A DNA stretch of 64,000 bases from an uncultured Clostridia bacterium (GCA_944384235.1 CALWSP010000006.1:62001-126000), one strand, 5' to 3'; shown: positions 1-9,064, counted from the first letter of the stretch. The notes: generated from the sequence alone by a model not told the origin. Numbers and translations: made by a program.

Positions 1-1055
1 TTAGGGCTGTAAGAAGGAATCTTATCCTCTGCCATTTCAATAGCCTTAGAAATAGCTTCAGTCTTAGCGTGCTCAATCTCAGCATCGCTTACTGTAAAGC
101 CACCCTTTTGAGCTTCATCAACAATAGTATCTCTTACTGTCTGTCCTACCTGTGCTTCAATTTTAGCCATAACATCAGCCTTAACACCGTCCATAAATGC
201 AATAATGTTTGGGTTTTCAATTAACTCGTCCTTAAATTCAGCGTTGTCTGGGTAGATAACAGCCTTAATGTTGTTTAAAGCTTCCTGCTGAGCAGTGTCG
301 CCGCTCTTAATAAGTGGAGCTAAGATGTCGTTTAAAGCTTTCCAGCTTGCTTCACTTCTAATAGGAGCCTTAATAGAACCATTCACAGCAGCATCATAAG
401 ATACAGTAACACCATCAACTGTTGCCTTAACAGGAACTTCAAGATATGTTTCCTTGCCATTCCATTCTACTCTTAAAGAAACAATTTCGTCAACTTCAGC
501 GCCATTTATTGTGTTTTCATGCTTAAATTCCTTTAACTCATAAGGTCTTTCAAATCTGTTAATTAAAGTATCAATTCTAGCATCAGTTACAAATCTGTCA
601 ATAAGAGTACCGTCTTTATCAACTAAAGTTTCAACTTCAGCAGCAGTTGCACCAATATTGTATGTAGATCCAATAACAGTCATACCCTTTTCATCTGTAG
701 CAGTAATAGTACCTAATTCGTCCTGATAGTTAGCTAATGCTTCATATGTTCTAACATTACCCTTAGCAGACTCAGTAGTAACCTTAACAGCTACATTTTC
801 AACAATAGTAGTTGGTCTAAGAATAGTGTTGTATAAAACCTTAGCATCAAGAGCATCAATGCCATCTTTACTACCATCTACATTAGCCTCTGCATCATTG
901 TTAGCTAAGCCAACTAAAATTTTATATACATCATTTGCAGTAAGACCATTACTACCGTCTACATCACCAGTTCCTCTTGGTGTAGCAGCAAAAGCAGAAG
1001 TAGTCATAGACATAGCCATAGCAATAGCAGCAAATCTACAAAGTTTTCTTTTCAT
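1..1055 (-). CDS. Secreted protein with N-terminal dockerin-like domain (3' end cut by window edge)
   Basis: The reading frame starts at ATG 1055 behind a good TAAGGAGG site and runs off the left edge, so the C-terminus is missing. The first ~23 residues are a signal peptide (basic start, Ala/Met-rich core, ending SAFA). Residues ~30-80 hold two calcium-loop-like repeats, GDVDGSNGLTANDVYKIL and NVDGSKDGIDALDAKVLY, the arrangement of a type I dockerin; the second loop has an extra residue. The rest (~250 residues) is Ala/Glu/Lys-rich, with a beta-rich segment around VSLRVEWNGKETYLEV that I cannot assign. Dockerins normally bind cohesins in cellulosome-like complexes, but they are usually C-terminal, and a dockerin repeat also occurs in unrelated secreted proteins. 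Function is unknown; secretion is likely. Confidence 0.75.
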   Translation of the reverse strand, partial: MKRKLCRFAAIAMAMSMTTSAFAATPRGTGDVDGSNGLTANDVYKILVGLANNDAEANVDGSKDGIDALDAKVLYNTILRPTTIVENVAVKVTTESAKGNVRTYEALANYQDELGTITATDEKGMTVIGSTYNIGATAAEVETLVDKDGTLIDRFVTDARIDTLINRFERPYELKEFKHENTINGAEVDEIVSLRVEWNGKETYLEVPVKATVDGVTVSYDAAVNGSIKAPIRSEASWKALNDILAPLIKSGDTAQQEALNNIKAVIYPDNAEFKDELIENPNIIAFMDGVKADVMAKIEAQVGQTVRDTIVDEAQKGGFTVSDAEIEHAKTEAISKAIEMAEDKIPSYSP

Positions 1056-1264
1056 TTTTTTGCCTCCTTAATATTAAACATATATAATTGATTAATTACA
1101 ATTATATCAAATGATTATATAAATTACTAGTCTTTTTTTTAAATTTGTTAATATTGAACAAATATCTTATAAACTTACATATACATTACATAATAATATA
1201 TTAAATTGTATAAATTTTTAATACTATTTTAATATATTTAAACATATTTTAAACATATTTTAAA

Positions 1265-1294
1265 CAAAAAAAGGATAGCAGAGCTATCCTTTTT
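1265..1294 (-). terminator. Intrinsic terminator of the tRNA array
   Basis: GGATAGC-TCT-GCTATCC followed by seven T on the minus strand, directly after the 3' end of tRNA-Gly(GCC). Confidence 0.85.
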
Positions 1295-1296
1295 AG

Positions 1297-1368
1297 AGCG
1301 CGAGACGGGATTCGAACCCGCGGCCCTCGCCTTGGCAAGGCGATGCTCTACCACTGAGCCACTCGCGC
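1297..1368 (-). tRNA. tRNA-Gly(GCC)
   Basis: The minus strand folds as a complete cloverleaf with acceptor stem GCGCGAG/CTCGCGC, D-loop GGCTCAGTGGTAGAGC, anticodon loop TTGCCAA and T-loop GGTTCGAATCC. Discriminator is T; CCA is not encoded (CTA follows). It is the last gene of a three-tRNA unit. Confidence 0.95.
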
Positions 1369-1389
1369 ATATAATAACATTATTAACCA

Positions 1390-1461
1390 AGCGGGTGAAG
1401 GGAGTCGAACCCTCGTCCTCAGCTTGGAAGGCTGATGTACTAGCCGTTGTACCACACCCGC
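1390..1461 (-). tRNA. tRNA-Gly(TCC)
   Basis: Cloverleaf with acceptor GCGGGTG/CACCCGC, anticodon stem-loop TCAGC-CTTCCAA-GCTGA and T-loop GGTTCGACTCC. Discriminator T, no encoded CCA. Middle gene of the three-tRNA unit; with the GCC isoacceptor it covers all glycine codons. Confidence 0.95.
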
Positions 1462-1472
1462 ATTTTTTAATG

Positions 1473-1548
<76 letters not shown>

Positions 1549-1583
1549 AAGTTTGTCATTGCATAACTGCGATGACAAATATT

Positions 1584-1612
1584 ATTATAAATCAAACTTT
1601 CTCCTTTGTCAA
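1584..1612 (-). promoter_or_regulatory. Sigma-A type promoter of the tRNA-Phe/Gly/Gly unit
   Basis: TTGACA (1607-1612), 17-bp spacer, TATAAT (1584-1589) on the minus strand. This is a consensus promoter, consistent with stable-RNA expression. Confidence 0.9.
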
Positions 1613-1665
1613 GCATTTTTTTAAAATTTTTTTATTTTTTTTAATAATGCTCTAAAACGCAATAT

Positions 1666-3033
1666 TTAATCAGCTTTTTCTTCTTCAATTTCAGTTTCTT
1701 CAGCCTTTGTTTCTTCTTCAGAAACATTTTCTGTAACATTTTCTTGTTGAACATTTTTTTCCTTTATAGTCACATTAACATAAATATCGTTAATTAAAAT
1801 TGCGTTGTTTGGTAAGTTAACCTTTAGCTTAACATCATATACGCCACTTTTGTACCCTGTTAAGTCTATTAAAGGAGATAGTGTAACAATATCTACATTG
1901 TCTATTCCACCAATTTCAACAAAAGTATCCTCGTTTATAACTGCCTCTAGTTCTGGAGATAACCCGCTAATTAAAATATCGTTTTTTGATATATCTACTC
2001 TTTTAGCACTTTTTAATTTAACTTTAATATCCACTTTAATATGCCTTGACTTAGAGTCTAAACCAGCCTTTTCTAATATATCGCTAATATCCACATCAAC
2101 TGTTGTGTTTTTGCTAATTTGGCTTAAATCAATAGCTGGTATACTAATGCTTTTTAATGAATTTTCACTTAAGCTAGTTCCCTCAATAACCTTTGGAGTC
2201 CAATCCATTGAAACAAACTCTAAATGCTCAGGTAACATTCCAACTAAATTAGGCTCATCAATGTTCACACTAACCTCTTTTTTAATAATCACATTAACAT
2301 TTAAACTGTTGTAATCAACATTAAAGTTGTTTAACTTGTTTCCTTTCCCATCTACAACAAATAGTTCACATTCCCTGCTAAGGCTTTTCTTAGTCCCTGT
2401 AATGTCCACAACAGCAACAACACAATCAACTTCGTTAATTTTGCTTTTTGGTCCAGAAACAACAACTTCTTTAACTTTGCTTTCAACTGCATCAAGATTA
2501 TATCCGTCTGCAACCTCTCCATAAGTCTTAACTTCAACTGGAACTGTCTTTTCCCCAACTTTGTCAATTTCCACTTGACAAATTGTAGGGTAATAAGTTG
2601 CTATATCGTAATTATGAGCATAAACACCAGTAGGTAATGACGGAGAAATAACAACAGAATAATTTTTAGGAAAAACATCGTCCTCTTTTATATCAAGTTT
2701 AGATAAATCAACCTTGGCCTTAATGTTGTTTTTGTTTTCACTTTTGCTAAGCTCATCTAAAGCAGGCCTTGTAGCTTCTATTTTAAAAGATATGTTCATA
2801 CTCTCTAAAGTGTCGATGTTGCTAATAACAAACCCCTTTTTTGTTATGTAATCCATATTTTCTAGCCCAACTTTAGCGTTAAAAGTTTTTACTTCTGTTG
2901 GGTTAATAATGTTCATAACAACAAGCCACATTATAATTGCAACAACTAAAGAAAATAATTTCCATAAAGTATCTTTTGCAAAAAAATTTTTAATATAATT
3001 AAATAAATGGTGAGAAGTATTTTTGTTATTCAT
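1666..3033 (-). CDS. cdaR: CdaR, YbbR-domain regulator of the diadenylate cyclase CdaA
   Basis: A 455-residue protein with one N-terminal membrane helix (residues ~23-45, LFSLVVAIIMWLVVMNII) followed by about four beta-rich YbbR repeats outside the membrane and an acidic Glu/Thr/Val tail. The family partner is CdaA, encoded immediately upstream with an 8-bp overlap; in other Firmicutes CdaR binds CdaA through the membrane and modulates c-di-AMP production. Length and layout are normal for clostridial YbbR proteins. The glmM gene that often follows is not here: tRNA genes follow instead. Family assignment is secure from context and architecture; the sign of regulation (activator or repressor) cannot be read from sequence. 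Confidence 0.92.
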   Translation of the reverse strand: MNNKNTSHHLFNYIKNFFAKDTLWKLFSLVVAIIMWLVVMNIINPTEVKTFNAKVGLENMDYITKKGFVISNIDTLESMNISFKIEATRPALDELSKSENKNNIKAKVDLSKLDIKEDDVFPKNYSVVISPSLPTGVYAHNYDIATYYPTICQVEIDKVGEKTVPVEVKTYGEVADGYNLDAVESKVKEVVVSGPKSKINEVDCVVAVVDITGTKKSLSRECELFVVDGKGNKLNNFNVDYNSLNVNVIIKKEVSVNIDEPNLVGMLPEHLEFVSMDWTPKVIEGTSLSENSLKSISIPAIDLSQISKNTTVDVDISDILEKAGLDSKSRHIKVDIKVKLKSAKRVDISKNDILISGLSPELEAVINEDTFVEIGGIDNVDIVTLSPLIDLTGYKSGVYDVKLKVNLPNNAILINDIYVNVTIKEKNVQQENVTENVSEEETKAEETEIEEEKAD

Positions 3034-3913
3034 TCTTTCCCTTCCCCCTCCATATTTTGTTTATATTTATACTAGATGTTTTGTTAACATCTGCCATTTT
3101 GTATAATGTATTTTCTAATTCTTGGTTTGAAACACCTTTTTTTAACTTGCCCTCTTTAGCAATTGAAATTTTACCAGTTTCTTCAGACACAATAATAAAA
3201 TAAGCGTCAGAATTTTCGCTTCCACCAACAGCAGCTCTGTGCCTAGTTCCAAGCTCTTGCCCTATTTCCTTTTCAGTAACTGGCAATATACAGCTGGCTG
3301 CCGCAATTTTATTGTTCCTAATAATCACAGCGCCATCGTGTAAAGGCGTTTTGTTTACAAATATATTTTGCAACAATTGAGAAGAAACATCTCCGTTAAT
3401 AACAACACCTGTTCCTCTAGCCATATCGCCAATTGGCACGTGCTGTTCCACAACAATTAAAGCACCTGTTTTTTCCTTTGCCAACTTAATGCAAGCATTA
3501 TATATTTCCTTTGCGCTTTCAACGCTAATTTTCCCGTTTCCAGTTGGTGTTTGTAAAATTCCAGAAACACCGTTTACAGCACCAGTTCCAATATGTTCAA
3601 GAGCCTTTCTAAGTTCTGGCTGGAATATAATTATAAAAGCAATAATACCAACAGATAATGTTTTTTCAATTATCCAAGTTAATGTATAAAAATGTAAATA
3701 ATAACTTAAAGAGGATACTAAAACAATAATTATAAGCCCTCTAAATAAAGTCCAAGCTCTAGTTTCCTTTATCCATCTAATTAATATGTAAACTAAGGCA
3801 GCAACTAATAAAATATCTATAACATCAGTTATTCTAATAGATGGTAGCCTTAAAGTAGTAATATTTATCTGCCTAAAAAACTCACCAATAGGATTAGTGA
3901 TAGCATTTTGCAT
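3026..3913 (-). CDS. cdaA: Diadenylate cyclase CdaA (c-di-AMP synthase)
   Basis: Makes cyclic di-AMP from two ATP at the membrane. A 295-residue protein with three N-terminal membrane helices (~30-100) and a DAC domain (~105-265). The catalytic motifs are intact: DGA at 193-195 (LHDGAVIIRN) and RHR at 224-226 (GTRHRAAVGGSE). ATG 3913 has the site GAGGGTGAG. The stop overlaps the start of cdaR by 8 bp, so the two are translationally coupled. c-di-AMP in Firmicutes controls potassium and osmolyte transport and cell-wall homeostasis; no target is encoded nearby. Confidence 0.96.
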   Translation of the reverse strand: MQNAITNPIGEFFRQINITTLRLPSIRITDVIDILLVAALVYILIRWIKETRAWTLFRGLIIIVLVSSLSYYLHFYTLTWIIEKTLSVGIIAFIIIFQPELRKALEHIGTGAVNGVSGILQTPTGNGKISVESAKEIYNACIKLAKEKTGALIVVEQHVPIGDMARGTGVVINGDVSSQLLQNIFVNKTPLHDGAVIIRNNKIAAASCILPVTEKEIGQELGTRHRAAVGGSENSDAYFIIVSEETGKISIAKEGKLKKGVSNQELENTLYKMADVNKTSSININKIWRGKGKNE

Positions 3914-3977
3914 AGACTCACCCTCTTAACATTCTTTCTTATTAATATAGTATATCACACTTTTGCACATTTGAATG

Positions 3978-4005
3978 TTACAAATTAATTAAAAACGAGT
4001 ATAAA
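3978..4005 (+). promoter_or_regulatory. Possible promoter of the CmpB-like gene
   Basis: TTACAA (3978-3983), 16-bp spacer, TATAAA (4000-4005). The start codon at 4034 would be only ~20 nt from the transcription start. Confidence 0.45.
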
Positions 4006-4033
4006 ATTTAAAATAACATTCAAAATAAATAAT

Positions 4034-4441
4034 ATGATAAAAAGATTTACATTATATGGACTAATTGGAATTTTCCTTGAAATATTCTGGACAGGGTTTA
4101 ATTCCTTTTTAAATGGCGATTTAACCTTTCAAGGTCATAGCTCTTTAATAATGTTCCCAATTTATGGAAGTATAATTTTTTTAGAAAAAGCCTTCATTCA
4201 GCTTAAAAATGCCCCTTTGTTTTTGAGAGGGCTTGTGTATATGTGTTTAATATTTTCAGCCGAATACTTTAGTGGAATTTTGCTAAATAAACTAAATATG
4301 TGTCCTTGGAGCTACGCTAACGCATATTTTAACATAAACAATGTAATTCGCATAGACTATTCTCCACTTTGGTTTTGTGCAGGGCTATTTTACGAATTAC
4401 TTTATAAAAAAATCACTTCAAATCATAATAAAAACATTTAA
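4034..4441 (+). CDS. Small CmpB-type putative ABC-transporter permease family membrane protein
   Basis: A 135-residue protein with about four predicted membrane helices and the motif series GxxxExxWTG, MFPIYG and CPWSY seen in the ABC_trans_CmpB family (often labelled putative ABC transporter permease). No ATPase gene is nearby and the biochemical role of the family is unknown. There is no recognisable Shine-Dalgarno sequence before ATG 4034, unusual in this window, where nearly every other gene has one. The spmA gene begins 30 bp after the stop, so the three genes may be co-transcribed; a sporulation role is possible by position only. Confidence 0.7.
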   Translation: MIKRFTLYGLIGIFLEIFWTGFNSFLNGDLTFQGHSSLIMFPIYGSIIFLEKAFIQLKNAPLFLRGLVYMCLIFSAEYFSGILLNKLNMCPWSYANAYFNINNVIRIDYSPLWFCAGLFYELLYKKITSNHNKNI

Positions 4442-4471
4442 TGAATATGCTACATTAAGGAGGTGTAGCAA

Positions 4472-5047
4472 ATGCTAAATTTTTTATGGGGAGCTATGAT
4501 ATTTATAGGAATAGTAGTTGCAGCCTTTACAGGAAATATGTCAGAGGTAACAAATCAAGCAATAAATTCTTCTAAAGAAGCTGTAACTCTTTCTATAACA
4601 ATGTTAGGAATAATGTCTATGTGGACTGGAATAATGAAAATTGGCGAAAAATCAGGTTTAATAAAAGAAATGTCTGTAAAACTTCAACCTTTTTTAAGTT
4701 GGCTTTTTCCAACAGTTCCAAAAAACCATAAAGCTATGGAATACATATCTACAAATGTAATTGCAAATATACTAGGCCTTGGTTGGGCTGCAACCCCTGC
4801 TGGAATAAATGCAATGAAAGAACTTCAAAAACTAAATAAAAATAAGCAAGTTGCAAGCAATGCAATGTGTATGTTTATGATTTTTAATATGTCCTCACTT
4901 CAGTTAATAAGCATAAACATAATAGCTTATAGAAGCCAGTATAACTCTCAAAACCCATCTGAAATAATAGGCCCTGGCCTAGTAACAACTTTAATTTCAA
5001 CACTTGTAGCTGTTTTTTATGCAAAACTAAGGGAGATAAAAAAATGA
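4472..5047 (+). CDS. spmA: Spore maturation protein A
   Basis: A 191-residue nucleoside-recognition (Gate) domain membrane protein. It begins MLNFLWGAMIFIGIV and carries the SpmA features ISTNVIANILGLGWAATPAG and NAMCMFMIFNMSSLQ. In Bacillus, spmA and spmB mutants form spores with poorly dehydrated cores; the transported substrate is not settled. ATG 4472 has AAGGAGG. The stop overlaps the start of spmB by 4 bp (ATGA), so the products are coupled and probably act together. Length matches the family. Confidence 0.93.
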   Translation: MLNFLWGAMIFIGIVVAAFTGNMSEVTNQAINSSKEAVTLSITMLGIMSMWTGIMKIGEKSGLIKEMSVKLQPFLSWLFPTVPKNHKAMEYISTNVIANILGLGWAATPAGINAMKELQKLNKNKQVASNAMCMFMIFNMSSLQLISINIIAYRSQYNSQNPSEIIGPGLVTTLISTLVAVFYAKLREIKK

Positions 5048-5574
5048 AAATTGTAACTTTAATTTCCGACTTAATAATGCCTTTAACAATAATTTACATA
5101 CTTTCTTATGGATATAGCAAAAAAATAAATGTCTACGAAACATTTATAGAAGGAGCAAATGATGGCTTTAAAACAGTTCTAGAAATTTTGCCAACCCTTA
5201 TAGGTTTAATGATGGCAATTGGAATTTTAAGAGGAAGTGGAGCTCTTAATTTGCTTTCACTTTTGTGTGAGCCTTTTGCAAATTTAATAGGCTTTCCAAA
5301 AGAAGCAGTCCCAATAACGCTTATGCGTCTTGTCTCCTCCTCTGCAAGCACAGGCATATTGTTAGACCTTTTCAAAACCTATGGCCCAGATAGCTTTGTT
5401 GGCAGGTTTGTTTCTGTTATGATGAGTTGCACAGAAACTGTTTTTTACACTATGAGCGTTTACTTTTTGTCTGTTAAAATCACAAAAACAAGGTATACTC
5501 TTTCAGGGGCATTAATTGCAAATTTTGCTGGTGTTTTTGCCGCTCTTTTGTTAAGTAAATACCTTTGGGGTTAA
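5044..5574 (+). CDS. spmB: Spore maturation protein B
   Basis: A 176-residue partner of SpmA, also a Gate-domain membrane protein with about five helices. It contains the typical YETFIEGANDGFKTVLEILP segment and LMRLVSSSASTGILLDLF, then MSCTETVFYTM, all strongly conserved in SpmB. It starts inside the spmA stop codon (ATGA overlap), showing translational coupling. Expected in the spore inner-membrane or mother-cell membrane, affecting core dehydration. No clear terminator follows before the promoter at 5612. Confidence 0.93.
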   Translation: MKIVTLISDLIMPLTIIYILSYGYSKKINVYETFIEGANDGFKTVLEILPTLIGLMMAIGILRGSGALNLLSLLCEPFANLIGFPKEAVPITLMRLVSSSASTGILLDLFKTYGPDSFVGRFVSVMMSCTETVFYTMSVYFLSVKITKTRYTLSGALIANFAGVFAALLLSKYLWG

Positions 5575-5611
5575 TAATATATTTCTTATTTATTACAAAA
5601 CTTAAAAAAAG

Positions 5612-5640
5612 TTGTAATTTAATTGTAAATGTTGTATACT
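5612..5640 (+). promoter_or_regulatory. Promoter of the LysM protein-rho operon
   Basis: TTGTAA (5612-5617), 17-bp spacer, TATACT (5635-5640); about 80 nt of leader before ATG 5726. Confidence 0.65.
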
Positions 5641-5725
5641 TGATACATAGTTTTTTAAATTCAATTTTATCAAATTATTATTTGACATAATTAAACAAAA
5701 TCATAATAAACTAAGGAGGAATTAT

Positions 5726-7246
5726 ATGTCTGAGCATAATAAGGGCAATTTAAATAGCAAAATTCTTGCTGAAAAGAAAAACAAAAGACTTGAACAAGCC
5801 CTAAGTGCATTTTCTGATGAACAAGCTAAGGAATCCGTAAATAAATTAATAGAAAAATTTATAGACGATGGAGAAGAATCCTACTTTAACGCTGGCTATG
5901 TAGATAAAACATTATACTTTGCTGATGATGACTACATCGAAGCAATAGAAAATGAAAAAAAGAAAAATAAAAAGAAATCAATAACAAATAAATTCCAAAA
6001 ATTTGTGTCTAAAAAATCAGATAAAAATGATATCTTCAAAAACTCAGATTCTAGTCAGTCAAGTAACGACGCTTCAAAGAACAATCTCGATGAAACAATG
6101 GTTTTTAAGCCAATTAATGACGAAAGTAATTTAACAAATAAAAATTTTAAAAGAGATTTTGATGAAACAAAACTTGACTTAGAGCTTGAAAAAACAACAG
6201 TTATAACACCTGTTGATGAAAACATTTTAAATAAATCTACAAACGATGATAAATTAGAAAATAAAGATAATACAGAAATTTTAGAAACAAATAAAACTTC
6301 TAATGATAAATTAGAGGAGGTAAATGAAAATATGAGACGAGAAACTTTTGAAACTGTAGATAAAACAAAAGAAAATCAGTCAGAATTTCAAAATACAAAC
6401 GAAAATAACTTTAAATCAGATGAAACTAAAATTTTCAAAAAAGAACCTGTTTTGCCATCTGATGAAATAGCATCTGATGTAGAAAAAACAGACAATGAAA
6501 CAGAAACATCTTCAAAAGAAGTTAATAATGAATTTGTAGAATCTAATAACAACTTTGAAATGGAAAATGAGTTAGAAAATACAGACCTTAACGATGAAAA
6601 AGTTAATGAAGATGAATACAATGAAGATTTTTCTAACGAAGATGAAGAAAAAGAAGAGAAAAACAAAAAATTTGGTAACTTCTTTAAACGTAAAAACTTA
6701 AACGACCCTTTTGAAGATGATGACGATGAATATGACGAATTTGACGATGAAGATTATGACGATGAATATGATGATTATTATCACGAAGGTCCATCTAAAC
6801 TTTCAAAAGTGTTAAATGCTCTTTTAATAATTGTGTTGTTAGGTTCAACAGCTTTCTTTGCTGCTAGTAACTACTTAAATGTTAAAAAATTAGAAAGTGT
6901 AAACTCCCAAGTTAATAACACCACAAATAACGATGACCAGCTTGTTGAACAGCTTCAAGAGCAAGTAAGTAAACTCCAAGCAGAAAATGCAACATTAAAA
7001 AATAATCAAACACAAAACACTGAGCCAACTTCAAGCTCAAATACTAACTCAAATTCTGAAACAAACACAAATACAAACACATCAACTCAATCTACATACA
7101 CAATTCAGCCAAATGATACAGGCTCAAAAATATGTATAGCAGTTTATGGTAAATACACAGAGGAGTTGTGGCAAGGTATACTTAAAGCAAATAATATGAC
7201 AAGCTCAACTGTATACCACCCAGGCGATGTTCTTCAAATTCCATAA
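5726..7246 (+). CDS. Membrane-anchored LysM protein with long acidic cytoplasmic region
   Basis: A 506-residue bitopic protein. Residues 1-355 are soluble, low-complexity and very acidic (Asp/Glu/Asn/Lys-rich, with an uninterrupted Asp/Glu/Tyr tract near 330-350). One membrane helix lies at ~362-384. Outside are a short coiled coil (QLVEQLQEQVSKLQAEN), a Ser/Thr/Asn linker and a C-terminal LysM domain (458-506, YTIQPNDTGSKICIAVYGK). LysM binds N-acetylglucosamine glycans such as peptidoglycan, so the protein probably tethers wall to membrane; the role of the acidic part is unknown. The N-terminus contains repeated DETKxF/DETxVF-like short motifs. ATG 5726 has AAGGAGG; rho follows after 14 bp, so the two form an operon. 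Confidence 0.75.
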   Translation: MSEHNKGNLNSKILAEKKNKRLEQALSAFSDEQAKESVNKLIEKFIDDGEESYFNAGYVDKTLYFADDDYIEAIENEKKKNKKKSITNKFQKFVSKKSDKNDIFKNSDSSQSSNDASKNNLDETMVFKPINDESNLTNKNFKRDFDETKLDLELEKTTVITPVDENILNKSTNDDKLENKDNTEILETNKTSNDKLEEVNENMRRETFETVDKTKENQSEFQNTNENNFKSDETKIFKKEPVLPSDEIASDVEKTDNETETSSKEVNNEFVESNNNFEMENELENTDLNDEKVNEDEYNEDFSNEDEEKEEKNKKFGNFFKRKNLNDPFEDDDDEYDEFDDEDYDDEYDDYYHEGPSKLSKVLNALLIIVLLGSTAFFAASNYLNVKKLESVNSQVNNTTNNDDQLVEQLQEQVSKLQAENATLKNNQTQNTEPTSSSNTNSNSETNTNTNTSTQSTYTIQPNDTGSKICIAVYGKYTEELWQGILKANNMTSSTVYHPGDVLQIP

Positions 7247-7260
7247 TAAAGAGGATTTTT

Positions 7261-8556
7261 ATGAATTATTTAGACTTAAATCTAACTAAATTAAGAGAAA
7301 TAGCAAAAGAAAAAGGTATAGAAAGCGTAACAAAATATAAAAAATCTGAACTTATTGAGCTTTTAAATAATTTAAACTCTCAAAAAGAAGAAATGCTAGA
7401 AAAACCTTCCTACCTTGACGAATTAGACTCTGGCATAATAGGCGAAGGCATTTTAGAAGTAATTGCTGATGGTGGCTTTGGCTTTTTAAGGTCAGATAAC
7501 TACCTTTCTAGCACAAAGGATATCTACATCTCTCAATCTCAAATTCGTAGGTTTAACCTTAAAACTGGCGATAAAATAAAAGGTAAAATAAGAATACCAA
7601 AGGAAAACGAAAAGTTTCCTGCCCTTCTTTTTTTAACAGAAGTAAATGATGAAAACCCTACTCAAGCTCAAAAAAGGCCTAATTTTGAAGATTTAACACC
7701 AATTTATCCAACTAAAAATTTACACCTTGAAACAAATAAAAACGAGTTTTCAACAAGGCTAATAGACTTAATTGCACCTATTGGTAAAGGCCAAAGAGGG
7801 CTTATTGTAGCTCCGCCAAAGGCAGGCAAAACAGTTCTTTTAAAGAAAATAGCAAATGCTATAACCCAAAAATATAAAGATGTTTATGTAATGGTTCTTT
7901 TAATCGATGAAAGGCCTGAAGAAGTCACAGATATGCAACAAAGTATATCTGGCAATGTTGAAATACTCTATTCAACATTTGACGAACAAGCAGAACACCA
8001 TAAAAAAGTTGCAGAAATGGTAATTGAAAGAGGAAAACGCCTTGTAGAGCAGAAAAAAGATGTTGTAATTCTTCTAGATAGCATAACAAGGCTTTCAAGA
8101 GCCTACAACTTAACAGTTCCATCTAGTGGAAAAACTCTTTCTGGTGGCCTTGACCCTGCTGCTCTTTATATGCCAAAAAAGTTCTTTGGAGCAGCTAGAA
8201 ATTTAGTTGAAGGTGGTAGTTTAACCATTTTAGCAACAGCCCTTGTTGAAACAGGCTCAAAAATGGACGATATGATTTTCGAAGAATTTAAAGGCACTGG
8301 AAATATGGAATTAGTCTTAGATAGAAGAATGAGTGAAAAACGCATTTTCCCAGCAATAGACATTTCAAAATCTGGCACAAGACGAGAAGACCTCTTGCTA
8401 AAAAATGATGAAATAGAAGCAAGCTATTTTATAAGAAAATCTTTCACAAACAATCTATCAAATGCTGAAGTAACAGAACAAATAATTGACATACTTTCAA
8501 AAACAGAAAATAATAGTCAATTTGTCCAAACAATTTTAAAATTATATAAACAATAA
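7261..8556 (+). CDS. rho: Transcription termination factor Rho
   Basis: A 431-residue hexameric RNA-dependent ATPase that ends transcription. It has a Rho N-terminal helical part (1-45), an RNA-binding cold-shock-like domain with GGFGFLRS (~71-78), a Walker A P-loop APPKAGKT (~184-191), Walker [17 protein letters not shown] and the Q/R-loop region. Length is that of the compact Rho of Firmicutes, without the large insertions of actinobacteria. RBS AGAGG. It lies 14 bp after the LysM gene and ends in a strong intrinsic terminator, so it is likely transcribed with its upstream neighbour. Confidence 0.97.
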   Translation: MNYLDLNLTKLREIAKEKGIESVTKYKKSELIELLNNLNSQKEEMLEKPSYLDELDSGIIGEGILEVIADGGFGFLRSDNYLSSTKDIYISQSQIRRFNLKTGDKIKGKIRIPKENEKFPALLFLTEVNDENPTQAQKRPNFEDLTPIYPTKNLHLETNKNEFSTRLIDLIAPIGKGQRGLIVAPPKAGKTVLLKKIANAITQKYKDVYVMVLLIDERPEEVTDMQQSISGNVEILYSTFDEQAEHHKKVAEMVIERGKRLVEQKKDVVILLDSITRLSRAYNLTVPSSGKTLSGGLDPAALYMPKKFFGAARNLVEGGSLTILATALVETGSKMDDMIFEEFKGTGNMELVLDRRMSEKRIFPAIDISKSGTRREDLLLKNDEIEASYFIRKSFTNNLSNAEVTEQIIDILSKTENNSQFVQTILKLYKQ

Positions 8557-8582
8557 AATACACCTAATAAGGTGTATTTTTT
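8555..8582 (+). terminator. Intrinsic terminator after rho
   Basis: AAATACACC-taata-AGGTGTATTTTTT: a hairpin with flanking A and T runs starting at the rho stop codon. Confidence 0.85.
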
Positions 8583-8602
8583 GTAAAAAAATAGGTGGCT
8601 AT

Positions 8603-9064
8603 ATGGCGAAAATATCTTTTATAGACGATGAGCAAGTATACATTGTAACTGATAATAATAAATTTGAATCTTATAATAAAAAAGCTTTAAACTTTAATGC
8701 AAAAGTTGGAGATGTAGTTTCTGTTGATGTTGTAAATAACAAAATAATAATTTCAAAACAAAAAACTAAAAATTTTAATACTGAAACAAAAAATAAACCT
8801 AAAACATCAACTCAAAAATATAATAATATAGAAAAACCCATTTTTAACGAAGAACCTACAAAACCTGTAAATAAACTAATTTATTGTATTTTTGCAATTC
8901 TTTTCGGCTCTTTAGGGGTGCATAATTTTTTTGCTGGTAAATCTAAACAAGGAATTTTGTATTTGCTTTTTTCTTGGAGTGCTATTCCTAATATACTTTC
9001 AATAATTGACTTTATAAAAGCCTTAACAAAAAAAGCTGATGAAAATGGAAATATTTATTTATAA
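8603..9064 (+). CDS. TM2-domain membrane protein
   Basis: A 153-residue protein. Residues 1-~50 form a small beta-rich domain (FIDDEQVYIVTD...VGDVVSVDVVNNKIIIS), ~50-90 is a polar Lys/Asn/Thr linker, and ~92-145 is a TM2 domain: two helices around the motif GSLGVHNFFAGK, with a polar C-terminus. TM2 proteins are widespread and of unknown function. RBS AGGTGG before ATG 8603. It sits between the rho terminator and the rpmE promoter, so it is probably transcribed alone or by readthrough. Confidence 0.75.
   Translation: MAKISFIDDEQVYIVTDNNKFESYNKKALNFNAKVGDVVSVDVVNNKIIISKQKTKNFNTETKNKPKTSTQKYNNIEKPIFNEEPTKPVNKLIYCIFAILFGSLGVHNFFAGKSKQGILYLLFSWSAIPNILSIIDFIKALTKKADENGNIYL

Noticed and set aside
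826-1071. Plus-strand frame of 81 codons
   Set aside because: It is the antisense of the signal-peptide and dockerin coding region, with no ribosome binding site.
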